Source: Lysobacter silvisoli (lineage in GTDB: Bacteria; Pseudomonadota; Gammaproteobacteria; Xanthomonadales; Xanthomonadaceae). Taken from it: DNA of 64,000 bases. How positions within the stretch are numbered: position 1 is the stretch's first letter; every line of letters starts with the position of its first letter. The notes beneath the pieces were generated by a model. It was given only the letters and a program-made list of their open reading frames with translations, did no database searches and was not told where the DNA came from. This document shows positions 18,604 through 27,360 of the stretch, piece after piece. The translations under genes were made by a program, and so were the position numbers. Location: NCBI RefSeq assembly GCF_003382365.1, contig NZ_QTSU01000001.1:2108001-2172000 (forward strand). The letters run 5' to 3'.

Positions 18604-19635
18604 GTGCCGTCGCTGACGCTCGCCGCTTTCACCCAACCCGCCGGCTGGCAGCCGCTGCAGGCCGACGGCGTCACGCCATCGGCGGCCGTGGCCATCGCCG
18701 AGGACGTGCTCAGCGAAACGCCCAGCGGCGACCGCCGCAGCCTGACCCTGAGCTACTCCGGCGCCGCGCTGAACCATATCGCGCGCAAGCCGCTGGCCGC
18801 GCTGAACCTCAACAATTTCGACGAGCTGCGCTTCGTGTTGCGCGGCGACCGCAGCTCCACGCCCGGCTTCTACCTGGAGCTGCGCCTGGGCAGCGCGGCG
18901 CTGGCGATCGGCGCGCCCGGCAACAGCTGGCACCGCCGCGTGCCGGTGTCCGGCGGCGCGGGCTGGGAGGTGGTGCGCTTCTCGCTGGCCGACCTGCCCG
19001 CCGCCGTGCGCGGCGCGGTCACGGTGGCGCAGCTGCATTGCATCGACGCCGGCCAAGGTTTCCAGCTGGCCATAGACGAAGCGCTGGCGGTGCGGCCGAG
19101 CATGCTCGCCGACCTGGAGCAGGCGCTGCGCACGCGCCTGCACGAACGCACCAGCCTGGCCGGCAATCCGGTGCCGGCCGAACTGGTGCTGGCCGGCGGC
19201 GCCTGGCCGGCGACCGTGCCCTGCATCGCCATCGTGCCGATGGGCGTGCGCGACCTGCCCGAGCGCAGTGTCGGCGCCGCGCAGCGCTGCGACTTCGTCG
19301 CCGACGGCTACCGCGTGCGCCCGTCGGCGGTGGCCTTCGAGGCGCTGTACGCGCTGGAGGCCGTCGCCGCCGACCGCGCCGACCAGGGCGCGGTCATGGA
19401 TTTCCTGCTGCGCGAGATCGCCCCGCGCGGCGCCCTGCGCGTGGCGGCGCAGAGCTGGTCGCTCGAGACCCTGCCGCCGCCCGCGCTGGAGTACGACCCC
19501 AACCTCAACCCCTCGCCGCGCCAGCGGCTGTATTGCCGGGTGCTGGCGTGGCAGGACCACGACACGCCGACGTCGGTGCAGCCGGTGGAAGGCCTGGTCA
19601 CCCACATCGATTGGAAGGAGTCCGGCCATGGCTGA
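18604..19635 (+). CDS. Probable tail terminator-like protein with N-terminal jelly-roll-like domain
   Basis: Protein of 343 aa. The first part (about residues 1-160) is beta-rich and resembles a carbohydrate-binding jelly roll (ELRFVLRGDRS, GFYLELRLGS, GWEVVRFSLADLP). The second part (about 165-340) has the length and the position just before the sheath expected of a Pvc16/tail-terminator protein (FEALYALEAVAADRADQGAVMDFLLREI, LYCRVLAWQDHD). The assignment is structural guesswork and weak. The start is GTG at 18604, preceded by AGGAGAG. The end overlaps the next gene by 8 nt. Confidence 0.55.
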   Translation: MPSLTLAAFTQPAGWQPLQADGVTPSAAVAIAEDVLSETPSGDRRSLTLSYSGAALNHIARKPLAALNLNNFDELRFVLRGDRSSTPGFYLELRLGSAALAIGAPGNSWHRRVPVSGGAGWEVVRFSLADLPAAVRGAVTVAQLHCIDAGQGFQLAIDEALAVRPSMLADLEQALRTRLHERTSLAGNPVPAELVLAGGAWPATVPCIAIVPMGVRDLPERSVGAAQRCDFVADGYRVRPSAVAFEALYALEAVAADRADQGAVMDFLLREIAPRGALRVAAQSWSLETLPPPALEYDPNLNPSPRQRLYCRVLAWQDHDTPTSVQPVEGLVTHIDWKESGHG

Positions 19636-19951
19636 AGACAAGGCAGCTGGCAACAAGGCCGACGAGCGTGTGCGCTTGATCAACACGCGCTCGCAGCCGG
19701 TCGAGCTGCATCTGGGTTCGTCGGTGCACGTCCTCGCGTCCGGCCAGAGCCTGGAGCTCGACGCCGCCGCGCTGGCGTCGCCGCAACTGGCCCACCTGCT
19801 CGCTCGCAAGGCGCTGGCGTTACGCAGCGCGTCGCCCTCGGAGGCCGATCAGGCCGCCGCTATCGCAACCACTCCGCGCAAGCGCGGCCAGGGAGCCGCC
19901 GATGGAACCGCGCGGCCCCCGCAACCACCCAAGAGGAAGAAAGGATCATGA
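19628..19951 (+). CDS. Small basic-tailed protein of unknown function
   Basis: Protein of 107 aa, not recognised. Residues 12-66 form a compact beta-rich unit (VRLINTRSQPVELHLGSS, LASGQSLELDAAAL) ending in a short helix. The C-terminal 30 residues are disordered and strongly basic (TPRKRGQG, PPKRKKGS). It is sandwiched between the terminator-like gene and the sheath gene with overlaps on both sides (8 nt and 4 nt), which argues for tight co-translation and a role in the tail. GGAAGGAG precedes the ATG. Confidence 0.7.
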   Translation: MAEDKAAGNKADERVRLINTRSQPVELHLGSSVHVLASGQSLELDAAALASPQLAHLLARKALALRSASPSEADQAAAIATTPRKRGQGAADGTARPPQPPKRKKGS

Positions 19952-22056
19952 GCTTCATCGGCATCAATGTGCGGGAAGTCGACGGAACGGGCGCGCCGGT
20001 ACTGGCCGCCGCGCCTACCTCCATCGCGGGCTTCAACATCCTGACCCGGCGCGGCACGCCGAATCAGGCCGTGATGGTGGATTCCTACGCTCGCTTCGTC
20101 GAGCGCTTCGGCGGCTATTTCCCGGGAGGCCTGGGCGCCTATCTGGTCAAGGGCTATTTCGACAACGGCGGCCAGGTCGCCTACGTCAACCGCGTGGTCT
20201 CCGACGACCCGGCCACCGGCCATGCGCCGGGCACCCTGGTCCTGCGCGACGGCAGCCCCGCCGATACCCTGCGCATCTCCGGCGGCTTCCGCGGCAGCGA
20301 AGATCCGGGCAGCTGGGGCAACAACCTGCGCGTGCGCGTGGAGCGCTCCACGCCCACCACCACGCGCCTGCGCGAAGCGGCCGCGGCCACCATCACCGGC
20401 AGCGTCGCGCTGACCGCGCCGGTGGACATGAGCACCCTGCCCAGCCTGACCCTGCGCATCGACGGCTCGCCGGACAACACCGTCATCACCTTCCTGCCGG
20501 CGGACTTCCCCGGCGGCGCGGTCAACGCCACGCCGGCGCAGATCCGCGACGCGATCAACGGCCGCCAGAGCCGCGTGGTCGCCTCGCTGACCGGCCCGGG
20601 CAACCTGGTGCTGACCTCCACCGGCGAAGTGGCGCGCATGAGCGACGGCTGGACCTCGATCCAGGTCATCGCCGCCAACGCCACCCTGGGCTTCGCCATC
20701 GCCGCGGCGGTGCCGGGCACGGCCAGCGCGGTGGCCACCACCGGCGCCAGCCTGCGCCGCACCGAGGACTTCGATCTCGGCGACGCGATCGAGGTCTACG
20801 ACCCGACCGTGCCGGCCAACACCGCCATGGTCAAGCTGCTCTCGCGCAATCCGCAGACCGGCGCGGTGACCTGGGGCCCGCCGATCGCCGGCATCGCCGG
20901 CTGGACCGCGCAGAACATCCGCGTGCGCAACCTGCGCTTCAGCGTGACCGTGGCCGAAGGCGGCACCGAAGCGGAGAACGTGCGCGAGACCTGGTCGGAC
21001 CTGTCGATGGAAGCCGACACGCCGAACTACGCGCCGGCGCGCATCAACGACGCCATTCGCGGTTCGCGCTACATCATCGCCGAGGACCTGCTCAACGCCA
21101 GCGCGGTGGGCGCGGACCGTCCCGCGGTGCTGGCCTGGACGCCGCTGGCCTCCGGCCTGGACGGCACCCCGACCTCGGGCCACTTCAACGGCGACGCCTC
21201 CACCCGCAGCGGCTTCTTCGCCTTCGATCCGCACGACGTGCAGCTGCTGACCTGCGAACGCACCGACCCTGCGATCGTGGCCGGCGCGCTGGCCTACTGC
21301 GAGAACCGCGGCGACTGCATGTACGTGGGCGCGGTGCCGGAAGGCTTCACCGAAGCCGGCCAGGCCGTGGCCTACGGCCAGTCGTTCCAGGCCAAGAAGG
21401 CCTACGGCGCGCTGTACGCGCCGTGGATCACCGTCGCCGATCCGGCCGGTGTGGGCGACAACCCGCGCCGCAACCTGCCGCCGGTGGGTCACGTGCTGGG
21501 CGTGTACGCGCGGGTGGAACGCACGCGCGGGGTGTGGAAGGCGCCGGCGGGCGACGAGGCCAACCTGGCCGGCGTGCTCGACGTCACCTACCGCCTGACC
21601 GACGCCGAGCACACCCAGCTGGTCAGGGACGGCAGCGTCAACGGCATCCGCGCGATTCCGCGCGCGGGCATCGTGGTCGATTCCTCGCGCACCCTGAGCA
21701 CCGACCCGCGCTGGATGTACGTGGGCGTGCGCCTGCTCTTCAACTTCGTCAAGAGCAGCCTGAAGAACGGCCTGCGCTGGGTCCGCCAGGAACCCAACCG
21801 CTCCACCCTGTGGAACGCGGTCAAGTTCAACGCCGTCAACCCGTTCCTGCTGGGGCTGTGGCGTCAGGGCGCGTTCGGCACCGGCTCGCCGGAGGAAGTG
21901 TTCACCGTCATCTGCGACGCGTCGAACAACCCGCCCGACCAGGTCGATCAGGGCCTGCTCAACGTCGAGGTCTATTTCTATCCGTCCAAGCCGGCGGAAA
22001 CCATCGTCATCACCGTCGGCCAGCAGCCCTCCGGGGCGTCAGCGTCCGAAGGCTGA
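19948..22056 (+). CDS. Contractile tail sheath protein
   Basis: Sheath subunit of 702 aa, the contractile outer tube of the injection system. The N-terminus (GINVREVDGTGAPVLAAAPTSIAGF, GYFPGGLGAYLVKGYFDNGG) and the C-terminal sheath domain (ERTRGVWKAPAGDEANL, WMYVGVRLLFNFVKSSL, AVKFNAVNPFLLGLWRQGA) are typical of phage and Afp/PVC sheaths. Residues about 120-330 form a variable surface insertion. Only one sheath gene is present, whereas Afp/PVC clusters carry three. It overlaps the upstream gene by 4 nt. Confidence 0.95.
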   Translation: MSFIGINVREVDGTGAPVLAAAPTSIAGFNILTRRGTPNQAVMVDSYARFVERFGGYFPGGLGAYLVKGYFDNGGQVAYVNRVVSDDPATGHAPGTLVLRDGSPADTLRISGGFRGSEDPGSWGNNLRVRVERSTPTTTRLREAAAATITGSVALTAPVDMSTLPSLTLRIDGSPDNTVITFLPADFPGGAVNATPAQIRDAINGRQSRVVASLTGPGNLVLTSTGEVARMSDGWTSIQVIAANATLGFAIAAAVPGTASAVATTGASLRRTEDFDLGDAIEVYDPTVPANTAMVKLLSRNPQTGAVTWGPPIAGIAGWTAQNIRVRNLRFSVTVAEGGTEAENVRETWSDLSMEADTPNYAPARINDAIRGSRYIIAEDLLNASAVGADRPAVLAWTPLASGLDGTPTSGHFNGDASTRSGFFAFDPHDVQLLTCERTDPAIVAGALAYCENRGDCMYVGAVPEGFTEAGQAVAYGQSFQAKKAYGALYAPWITVADPAGVGDNPRRNLPPVGHVLGVYARVERTRGVWKAPAGDEANLAGVLDVTYRLTDAEHTQLVRDGSVNGIRAIPRAGIVVDSSRTLSTDPRWMYVGVRLLFNFVKSSLKNGLRWVRQEPNRSTLWNAVKFNAVNPFLLGLWRQGAFGTGSPEEVFTVICDASNNPPDQVDQGLLNVEVYFYPSKPAETIVITVGQQPSGASASEG

Positions 22057-22086
22057 ATTCATCACTAGCGCACGCAGGAGGGCGTC

Positions 22087-22557
22087 ATGCCACAAGTTGG
22101 AGACATTTGGGAAAGCTATCGCGCCGGCGAGTTCGTGCTGGTCATCGACGGGCGCGAAAGCCCCGGCGTCAGCAAGATCGGCGGGCTCAGCGAGGGCGAA
22201 CTGGAAACCGTGGAACAGCCGCACGGCGGCTCGTTCCGGGTGTTCAAGACCGCGGGCGGGAAGATCAAGTTCGACCCGCTCACCATCGAACGCTACGTCG
22301 ACGGCAGCCCCGAGGACCAGCGCTTCAAGGACTGGTTCCAGGAGTGCTTCAAGCTCAACCGCGACGAGCAGGGCGCGTCCACGCCCCGCCGCGACGGAAT
22401 GATCATCAAGCGCCATAACGGCGCCGACGTGCTGACCTTCGCCTTCTACGGCGCCTGGGTGAAGTCGTCGAAGTTCACCGACCTGGAAGCCGGGTCCACC
22501 AACCACTTCAAGCAGACCATCGTCCTCGAGCACGAAGGACTGGAGCGTGTCGAATGA
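22087..22557 (+). CDS. Tail tube protein (gp19/Pvc1-like)
   Basis: Inner tube subunit of 156 aa, right length for the family. It begins with the ESYRAGEFVLVIDGRESPGVSKIGGLS strand pair and continues with the RYVDGSPEDQRFKDWFQECF helix and the DVLTFAFYGAWVKSSKFTDLEAGS segment, matching T4 gp19-like CIS tubes. The tube lies inside the sheath and forms the translocation channel. GCAGGAGGG precedes the ATG. It overlaps the following chaperone gene by 4 nt (ATGA). Confidence 0.93.
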   Translation: MPQVGDIWESYRAGEFVLVIDGRESPGVSKIGGLSEGELETVEQPHGGSFRVFKTAGGKIKFDPLTIERYVDGSPEDQRFKDWFQECFKLNRDEQGASTPRRDGMIIKRHNGADVLTFAFYGAWVKSSKFTDLEAGSTNHFKQTIVLEHEGLERVE

Positions 22558-23372
22558 GAACCGAAGCCACCGCACTGCGCGAGGTCCCGCTGGCGCCGCC
22601 GCCGTCGACGACCCACCGCACCTACGAGTTCGAGCTGCCGATCGGCGTCTACGACGACGAGGGCCGCCTGCACCGCCACGGCCTGCTGCGCAAGATGACC
22701 GGACGCGACGAGGCGATCCTGGCCGACCCGCAGAACCAGCGCAACGGCGGCAAGCTGGTCACCGAGCTGCTGGCCAGCTGCATCGTCAGCCTGGGCGAAC
22801 TCAAGTCCACCGGCCCGTCGCTGGTGTCGGAGATGTACTCGGCCGACCGCAACTACCTGCTGCTGCGGCTGCGCGGCGCGACCTTCGGCAACGAGCTGCA
22901 GGCGACCTACAAGTGCCCGTCCTGCGGCCACGCCCACGAGGTCACCGAGGAGCTCGACGCGTTGCCGGTCAAGCGCATGGGCGAGGAGGAGTCGCCGGGC
23001 GAGATCCGCATCCGCCTGGAGGACGGCTACATCGACAACCAGGGCGCGGCTCACCACGCCATGGTCATGCGCCTGCCCACCGGCGCGGACGAGTCGGCGG
23101 TGGCTCCGCAGATGCGCAAGAACGCCTCGCTGGGCAAGAACGCCCTGCTCGCGCGCTGCCTGAAATCGCTGGGCGACGTGCCGCAGCACCGGCTCAACGC
23201 GATCGGACCCAAGCTGCTGGCCGAGCTGACCATGACCGACCGGCGCCTGATCGACCGGGCGCTCAACTCGGCCGCGCCGGGCGTGGACCTGATCCGCGCG
23301 CTGGAGTGCCCGGCCTGCGGTCACGAGTTCAAGGCCAGCCTGGATCTGTCCCATTTTTTGGCATTGGACTGA
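22554..23372 (+). CDS. T4-type baseplate hub assembly chaperone-like protein with zinc-ribbon cysteines
   Basis: Protein of 272 aa that resembles the hub-assembly chaperone family often found after the tube gene in contractile systems (YEFELPIGVYDDEGRLHRHG, GRDEAIL, LLASCIVSLGEL). Two CPxCGH motifs, at Cys121/124 and Cys252/255, probably bind one zinc. The gene ends with a canonical -1 slippery heptamer 12 nt before its stop, so a longer fusion product is likely (see next entries). It begins within the tube stop codon. Confidence 0.78.
   Translation: MRTEATALREVPLAPPPSTTHRTYEFELPIGVYDDEGRLHRHGLLRKMTGRDEAILADPQNQRNGGKLVTELLASCIVSLGELKSTGPSLVSEMYSADRNYLLLRLRGATFGNELQATYKCPSCGHAHEVTEELDALPVKRMGEEESPGEIRIRLEDGYIDNQGAAHHAMVMRLPTGADESAVAPQMRKNASLGKNALLARCLKSLGDVPQHRLNAIGPKLLAELTMTDRRLIDRALNSAAPGVDLIRALECPACGHEFKASLDLSHFLALD
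23354..23360 (+). other. -1 ribosomal frameshift slippery site T_TTT_TTG
   Basis: In the chaperone frame the codons are CAT TTT TTG, giving the heptamer T_TTT_TTG of the X_XXY_YYZ class. Slipping back one base enters a frame that stays open to 23539. The zero-frame stop follows at 23370-23372. A small hairpin, GACGC (23371-23375) / GCGTC (23386-23390), starts 10 nt downstream, at a stimulatory distance. Confidence 0.72.
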
Positions 23373-23539
23373 CGCTCGAAGACCTGCGTCGCGAGGTGTT
23401 CTTCCTGGCATACCACCTGCACTGGCCGCATGGCGAGCTGATGGACATGCCCACCGAAGACCGACGCAGCTTCGCGCGTCTGCTGATCGAGCAGATCGAG
23501 CGGGAAAACGCCGAAATCGAATCCTCACGGAGCCGTTGA
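23360..23539 (+). CDS. Frameshift-encoded C-terminal extension (DUF6760-like)
   Basis: 59 residues read in the -1 frame after the slippery site (LEDLRREVFFLAYHLHWPHGEL, MDMPTEDRRSFARLLIEQIE). This resembles a short helical family found after the chaperone gene in other contractile clusters. There is no ATG or ribosome-binding site before the domain; the first conventional start, a GTG at 23395, would remove its first helix turn. I therefore read it as the extension of a 328-aa fusion. A CTG start at 23369 is an alternative. It is followed at once by the next ATG (23540). Confidence 0.68.
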   Translation, partial: GIGLTLEDLRREVFFLAYHLHWPHGELMDMPTEDRRSFARLLIEQIERENAEIESSRSR

Positions 23540-25342
23540 ATGCCCATCGGGCTGCTACTGACCGGACTCTCGGCGCCGCTGGCCCTCATGGCCACGGCGT
23601 TCGAACGCTGGAACGCGGTGCTGCGGCTGGAAGCCGTGGTGATCGACCGCGCTCGCGGCGCGTTCCTGGTCGAATGGTTCGGCGCCGCGCTGCCCCGCAT
23701 CGGCACCCGGCTGCGTGTGGTGATCGAGAACATCGACGCCCTGGGCGAGCGCTATCGGGAGGCGCGCTCGCGTTCCATGGGCGGACAGACCGGCCCCAAC
23801 CTGCTCGAACCCGTCGCCGGCCTGGCCGGCATGGCGGCGGGCATGTTCATCAGCCCCAGCGGAGCGCTGATGTACCTGTACTCGTGCCTGCGCGAGTCGG
23901 CGGGCGCGATCGTCTCCAGCCTGCTGACCATTTTGTACAGCCCGATCTTCCTGGCCGAAATCACCGGCCTGGGCACGGCGGTGGCGGCGATCGCCTTCCC
24001 GCTGGTGCTGCTGGGCGGCTTCGTCGTGGCGATCATCGCCGCGGCCGGCGGCACCAACAGCTCGATGGTGCTGGTGTTCGAACTGATCGGCGACGCCACC
24101 CGCGCGATCCAGGCGCTGACCCGCTTCATCAACCTGCTGATGGGACCGCGCGAGGCGATCCGCAACCCGCTGCTGCGCGGCATCCTGGAACTGGTCGACC
24201 GCATCGCCGCGCTGTTCGCGCAGCTGGTCGGCGCCGCGGCCTGGCTGCTGACCCGCTTCGGCCGGATGCTGCTGCCCACCGCGATCCAGTTCCACGCCCT
24301 GATCGAACTCGCCAAGGGCATCTGGGACGTGGTCGAGCGCATCGGCCGCGGCACCGTGACCGCGCTGGAAGGCGCCGACCCGGAGTCCTCGCCGCTGGCG
24401 ATCCTGATGCGCCTGATCGATCACGTGGTGGCCATGGCCCGGCGCCTGATCGAGAGCGCGGGCGCGATGCTGGCGCAGATGGCGGTGTCGCTGAAGGACG
24501 GCTTCGGCTCGATCGTCAACGAAACCCGCGCCTACATCGAACTGAACGTGTCGATGGCGCGTTCGCTGATCGAAGACCTGCCGATGATCCGCATGTTCCG
24601 CGCCACCGCGCGGATGGTGACCGTGATCCGCAGCATCTTCGCTTCCTCCGGCGCCTCCGGCGCCGCCGCGCCGACCCCGCCGCCGGCCGCGGCGGCGCCG
24701 CCATCCGCGCCCAGCGGCCTGGGCGGCGCGATCAGCACCGGCGTCGGCCGGGGCCGTGCCTTGTCCGGACTGCTGGTCGCACCGCCGACGCCGAGCCTGG
24801 GCTACGCCCGCGGCATGGTCGATACCGCGCGCGGCGGCACCACGGTCACCAACCCCTGGGGGCCGGACTTCGACACCGACATGGCCGCGCCGTTCGCGTT
24901 GGACCCGGCCACCGACGCGCTCGCGCAGCAGCTGATGGCCACGCCGCCCAGCGTGTTCCGCGACGAGATCCCGATGATGACGGCGGAGTTCGGCGTGGAC
25001 ACGCCCGACGCCGCCTTCGAGCAGTTGCGCACCCACGAGCTGCGCTACCGCGACCTGCTCTACGCCGTGGCCGCGCGCATCCTGCCGCCGGAGATCCAGA
25101 TCCGCATTCCGATGCTGCTGGACGCCTTCGACGCCCTGGACCGCCACGTCTACGGCCGCGACGTGCCCGAGCGCGATCCCGATTTTCCGGTGCGCGACCT
25201 GCCCGACAACGGCCGCCTGCGCCCGGTGGTGCGGCGCATCACCGTGCGCGCGCCCGGCGCCGACCCCGTGTCGGTGCGCAACATCGCCAACGATCTGACC
25301 CGCCTGTTGCGCGAGCAGACCTACCTGGCACCGGCGGAGTGA
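23540..25342 (+). CDS. Large hydrophobic helical protein, tape-measure-like (first of three)
   Basis: Protein of 600 aa, family not recognised. Residues about 90-215 hold three or four strongly hydrophobic segments (GLAGMAAGMFISPSGALMYL, AAIAFPLVLLGGFVVAIIAA). Long amphipathic helices follow to about 375, then an Ala/Pro-rich linker (about 376-400) and a soluble C-terminal domain (about 470-600). Position between the chaperone and the hub genes, size and helix content fit a tape-measure or channel-lumen protein, a family that often has membrane-active segments. It could also be cargo. Confidence 0.65.
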   Translation: MPIGLLLTGLSAPLALMATAFERWNAVLRLEAVVIDRARGAFLVEWFGAALPRIGTRLRVVIENIDALGERYREARSRSMGGQTGPNLLEPVAGLAGMAAGMFISPSGALMYLYSCLRESAGAIVSSLLTILYSPIFLAEITGLGTAVAAIAFPLVLLGGFVVAIIAAAGGTNSSMVLVFELIGDATRAIQALTRFINLLMGPREAIRNPLLRGILELVDRIAALFAQLVGAAAWLLTRFGRMLLPTAIQFHALIELAKGIWDVVERIGRGTVTALEGADPESSPLAILMRLIDHVVAMARRLIESAGAMLAQMAVSLKDGFGSIVNETRAYIELNVSMARSLIEDLPMIRMFRATARMVTVIRSIFASSGASGAAAPTPPPAAAAPPSAPSGLGGAISTGVGRGRALSGLLVAPPTPSLGYARGMVDTARGGTTVTNPWGPDFDTDMAAPFALDPATDALAQQLMATPPSVFRDEIPMMTAEFGVDTPDAAFEQLRTHELRYRDLLYAVAARILPPEIQIRIPMLLDAFDALDRHVYGRDVPERDPDFPVRDLPDNGRLRPVVRRITVRAPGADPVSVRNIANDLTRLLREQTYLAPAE

Positions 25343-25347
25343 CGGGC

Positions 25348-27357
25348 ATGCCGATCGACTTCCTCCCGATCACCTCCGACTGGCTGGCCGCCTTCGACAA
25401 CGTCCGCCGCCGCATCGGCGGCCTGTCGGCGGCGCTGCACAGCTGGCTGACCCAGCGCCTGGCGCGCATGGGCGAGCTGGAGCAGCGCACCCGCGCGTTC
25501 CCGATCTTCGCCTTCGAAAACCGCGCGCTGTCGGTGGCCATCGACGCCCAGCAGCACGGCGCGCTGCGCCCCTACCGCAACGCCGGCCAGGCCTGGGCGG
25601 CGCCGTTCGTGGCCTTCGGCCGCGGCTTCACCCGCATCCCGCAAGCGGTGGAAGACGAGATGGTGCTGCCGAACCTGATCGGCATGATCGAGAACATCAT
25701 CACCGGCATCGCCGGCTCCATCGACCGCCTGATCGAGCCGCAGCCGAGCACGTTCGATCCGCGCAACGCGCGCGCCGGCGACCTGTTCGGCCTGCTGGCC
25801 ATGGCCTGGCGCGGCATGATCACCAGCACCGGCCAGCTGCGCATCATCGTCGGCGACCTGGGTAAGGCGAAAGCGGTGTTCGCGCCGCCGCCGCCCGCTC
25901 ACGACGGTCCGTCCGGACCGGCCACGCCGGCCGAGGCGGTGGCCGCCAGCGCCGCCGCCGAACCGGCCAGCCCGGGCTTCGGCAGCGACCCCATCGACCT
26001 GGTGCTGCGCGGCATGACCGCGGCCATGCTGATCCTGCCGATCATCCCCGACTGGATCCGCACCCTGGCCAGCGCGATCTGGCTGCGCATCCGCCTGACC
26101 GTGGTGGACGTGCTGCGCCGGGTCGAGGCGCGGGTGTTCCGCGCGCGCCGCGAGGTGCTGTCGTTCTTCTTCGAAGGACTGCCCAAGCTGCTGCGCGAAG
26201 TGCCGGCGCTGGTCGGCGCGATCGGCACCATGCTGCAGTGGAGCATCAACTACTTCGCCGTGGTCGCGCGCATCTACCTGGAAACGGTGCTGTTCTCGCT
26301 GACCGTGTTCCTGCGCGACCTGCAGCGCCAGGTCAACGAGATCATCATCATCGTCGACTACGTGCTGGCCATGATCGACGCGATCATGGACTTCGACCTG
26401 CTCGAGCTGATCAAGCCCTTCCTGGGGCCCACGGCGATGCTGATCGACATGATCGGGGTCAAGCTGCAGGTCAAGGACGTGATCGACGCCGCCGGCACGG
26501 TCATCAACTGGACCCTGTACGGCGCGCTCAAGGCCGGCATCCTGGCCGCGCGCGCGGCGATCGTGTCCACCGACTTCATGCCGGTCATCAACGACCTGCC
26601 CTGGGTCGGCTCCAAGCTCGACGCGCTGCGCGCGAGCCTGCTGCACGACCTGGGCCTGATCGACCAGATCGTGGACGCGCTGTTCCGCGACACCGGCGGC
26701 CCCATGGTCGAGACCGCGAAGCCGCGCATTCGGCGCATGCCCAACTTCTACGACCTGCTGATCGGGGTGCGCCCGGGCGACCTGGGCCGGGAAATGGGCA
26801 GCTTCGGCCGCGCCCTGGGGGCGAACATCCGCGGCCTGTTCGAGAACATCTCGCGCACGCTGGCGCACCTGGGCGAGGTGTTCTCGCGCACCGCCACCGA
26901 CTTCGCCCGCACCGGCCCGGCCGACCGCATGCAGCGCTTCGCGCGCGAATCGGCCGAGCTGGCCAACGGGCTCTACGACGGCCAGATCCGCGCCTTGGGC
27001 GATCGTATCGAAGCCACGCCGATCGGGCCCTGGGAGCGCTGGCTGGCCGGCAACGGCTTCCGCCTGATCGAAGCGGCGATCCCGCTCTACATCGGCGAGA
27101 TGCGGCGCTGGTGGCGCGAGCGCGCCATGGCCGGCGAAGAGAACTACGTCGAGTTCACGCCGACCTCGCCGCACATCCTCGCGCGCCGCGCGCGCCTGGG
27201 CCGGGTGCGGGTGCCGCGCCTGACCTTGCGCGCGCAAGGCCGCGCCCACGACGAGTCGCTGGTGCGCGATCTGGCCCAGCATTTCCGCGAGGCGGTGGGC
27301 CGGGCCTATGTCGACGGCCAGCGCCAGTTCGACGAAATCGCGGCAGGAGCGCACTGA
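25348..27357 (+). CDS. Large hydrophobic helical protein, tape-measure-like (second of three)
   Basis: Protein of 669 aa, not recognised. A helical N-terminal part (to about 175) is followed by a flexible Ala/Pro linker (about 180-210) and long hydrophobic or amphipathic helices (GMTAAMLILPIIPDWIRTLA, ALVGAIGTMLQWSINYFAVV, NEIIIIVDYVLAMIDAIMDF, AAGTVINWTLYGALKAGILA). The C-terminus is basic and soluble. It starts 5 nt after the previous gene and shares its linker-plus-helix architecture, but no long identical stretches. Probable role as for the first protein. Confidence 0.65.
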   Translation: MPIDFLPITSDWLAAFDNVRRRIGGLSAALHSWLTQRLARMGELEQRTRAFPIFAFENRALSVAIDAQQHGALRPYRNAGQAWAAPFVAFGRGFTRIPQAVEDEMVLPNLIGMIENIITGIAGSIDRLIEPQPSTFDPRNARAGDLFGLLAMAWRGMITSTGQLRIIVGDLGKAKAVFAPPPPAHDGPSGPATPAEAVAASAAAEPASPGFGSDPIDLVLRGMTAAMLILPIIPDWIRTLASAIWLRIRLTVVDVLRRVEARVFRARREVLSFFFEGLPKLLREVPALVGAIGTMLQWSINYFAVVARIYLETVLFSLTVFLRDLQRQVNEIIIIVDYVLAMIDAIMDFDLLELIKPFLGPTAMLIDMIGVKLQVKDVIDAAGTVINWTLYGALKAGILAARAAIVSTDFMPVINDLPWVGSKLDALRASLLHDLGLIDQIVDALFRDTGGPMVETAKPRIRRMPNFYDLLIGVRPGDLGREMGSFGRALGANIRGLFENISRTLAHLGEVFSRTATDFARTGPADRMQRFARESAELANGLYDGQIRALGDRIEATPIGPWERWLAGNGFRLIEAAIPLYIGEMRRWWRERAMAGEENYVEFTPTSPHILARRARLGRVRVPRLTLRAQGRAHDESLVRDLAQHFREAVGRAYVDGQRQFDEIAAGAH

Positions 27358-27360
27358 GCC

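Noticed and set aside
22039-23528. Minus-strand frames opposite the tube and chaperone genes
   Set aside because: They are shadows of strongly supported tail genes and show no protein family features.
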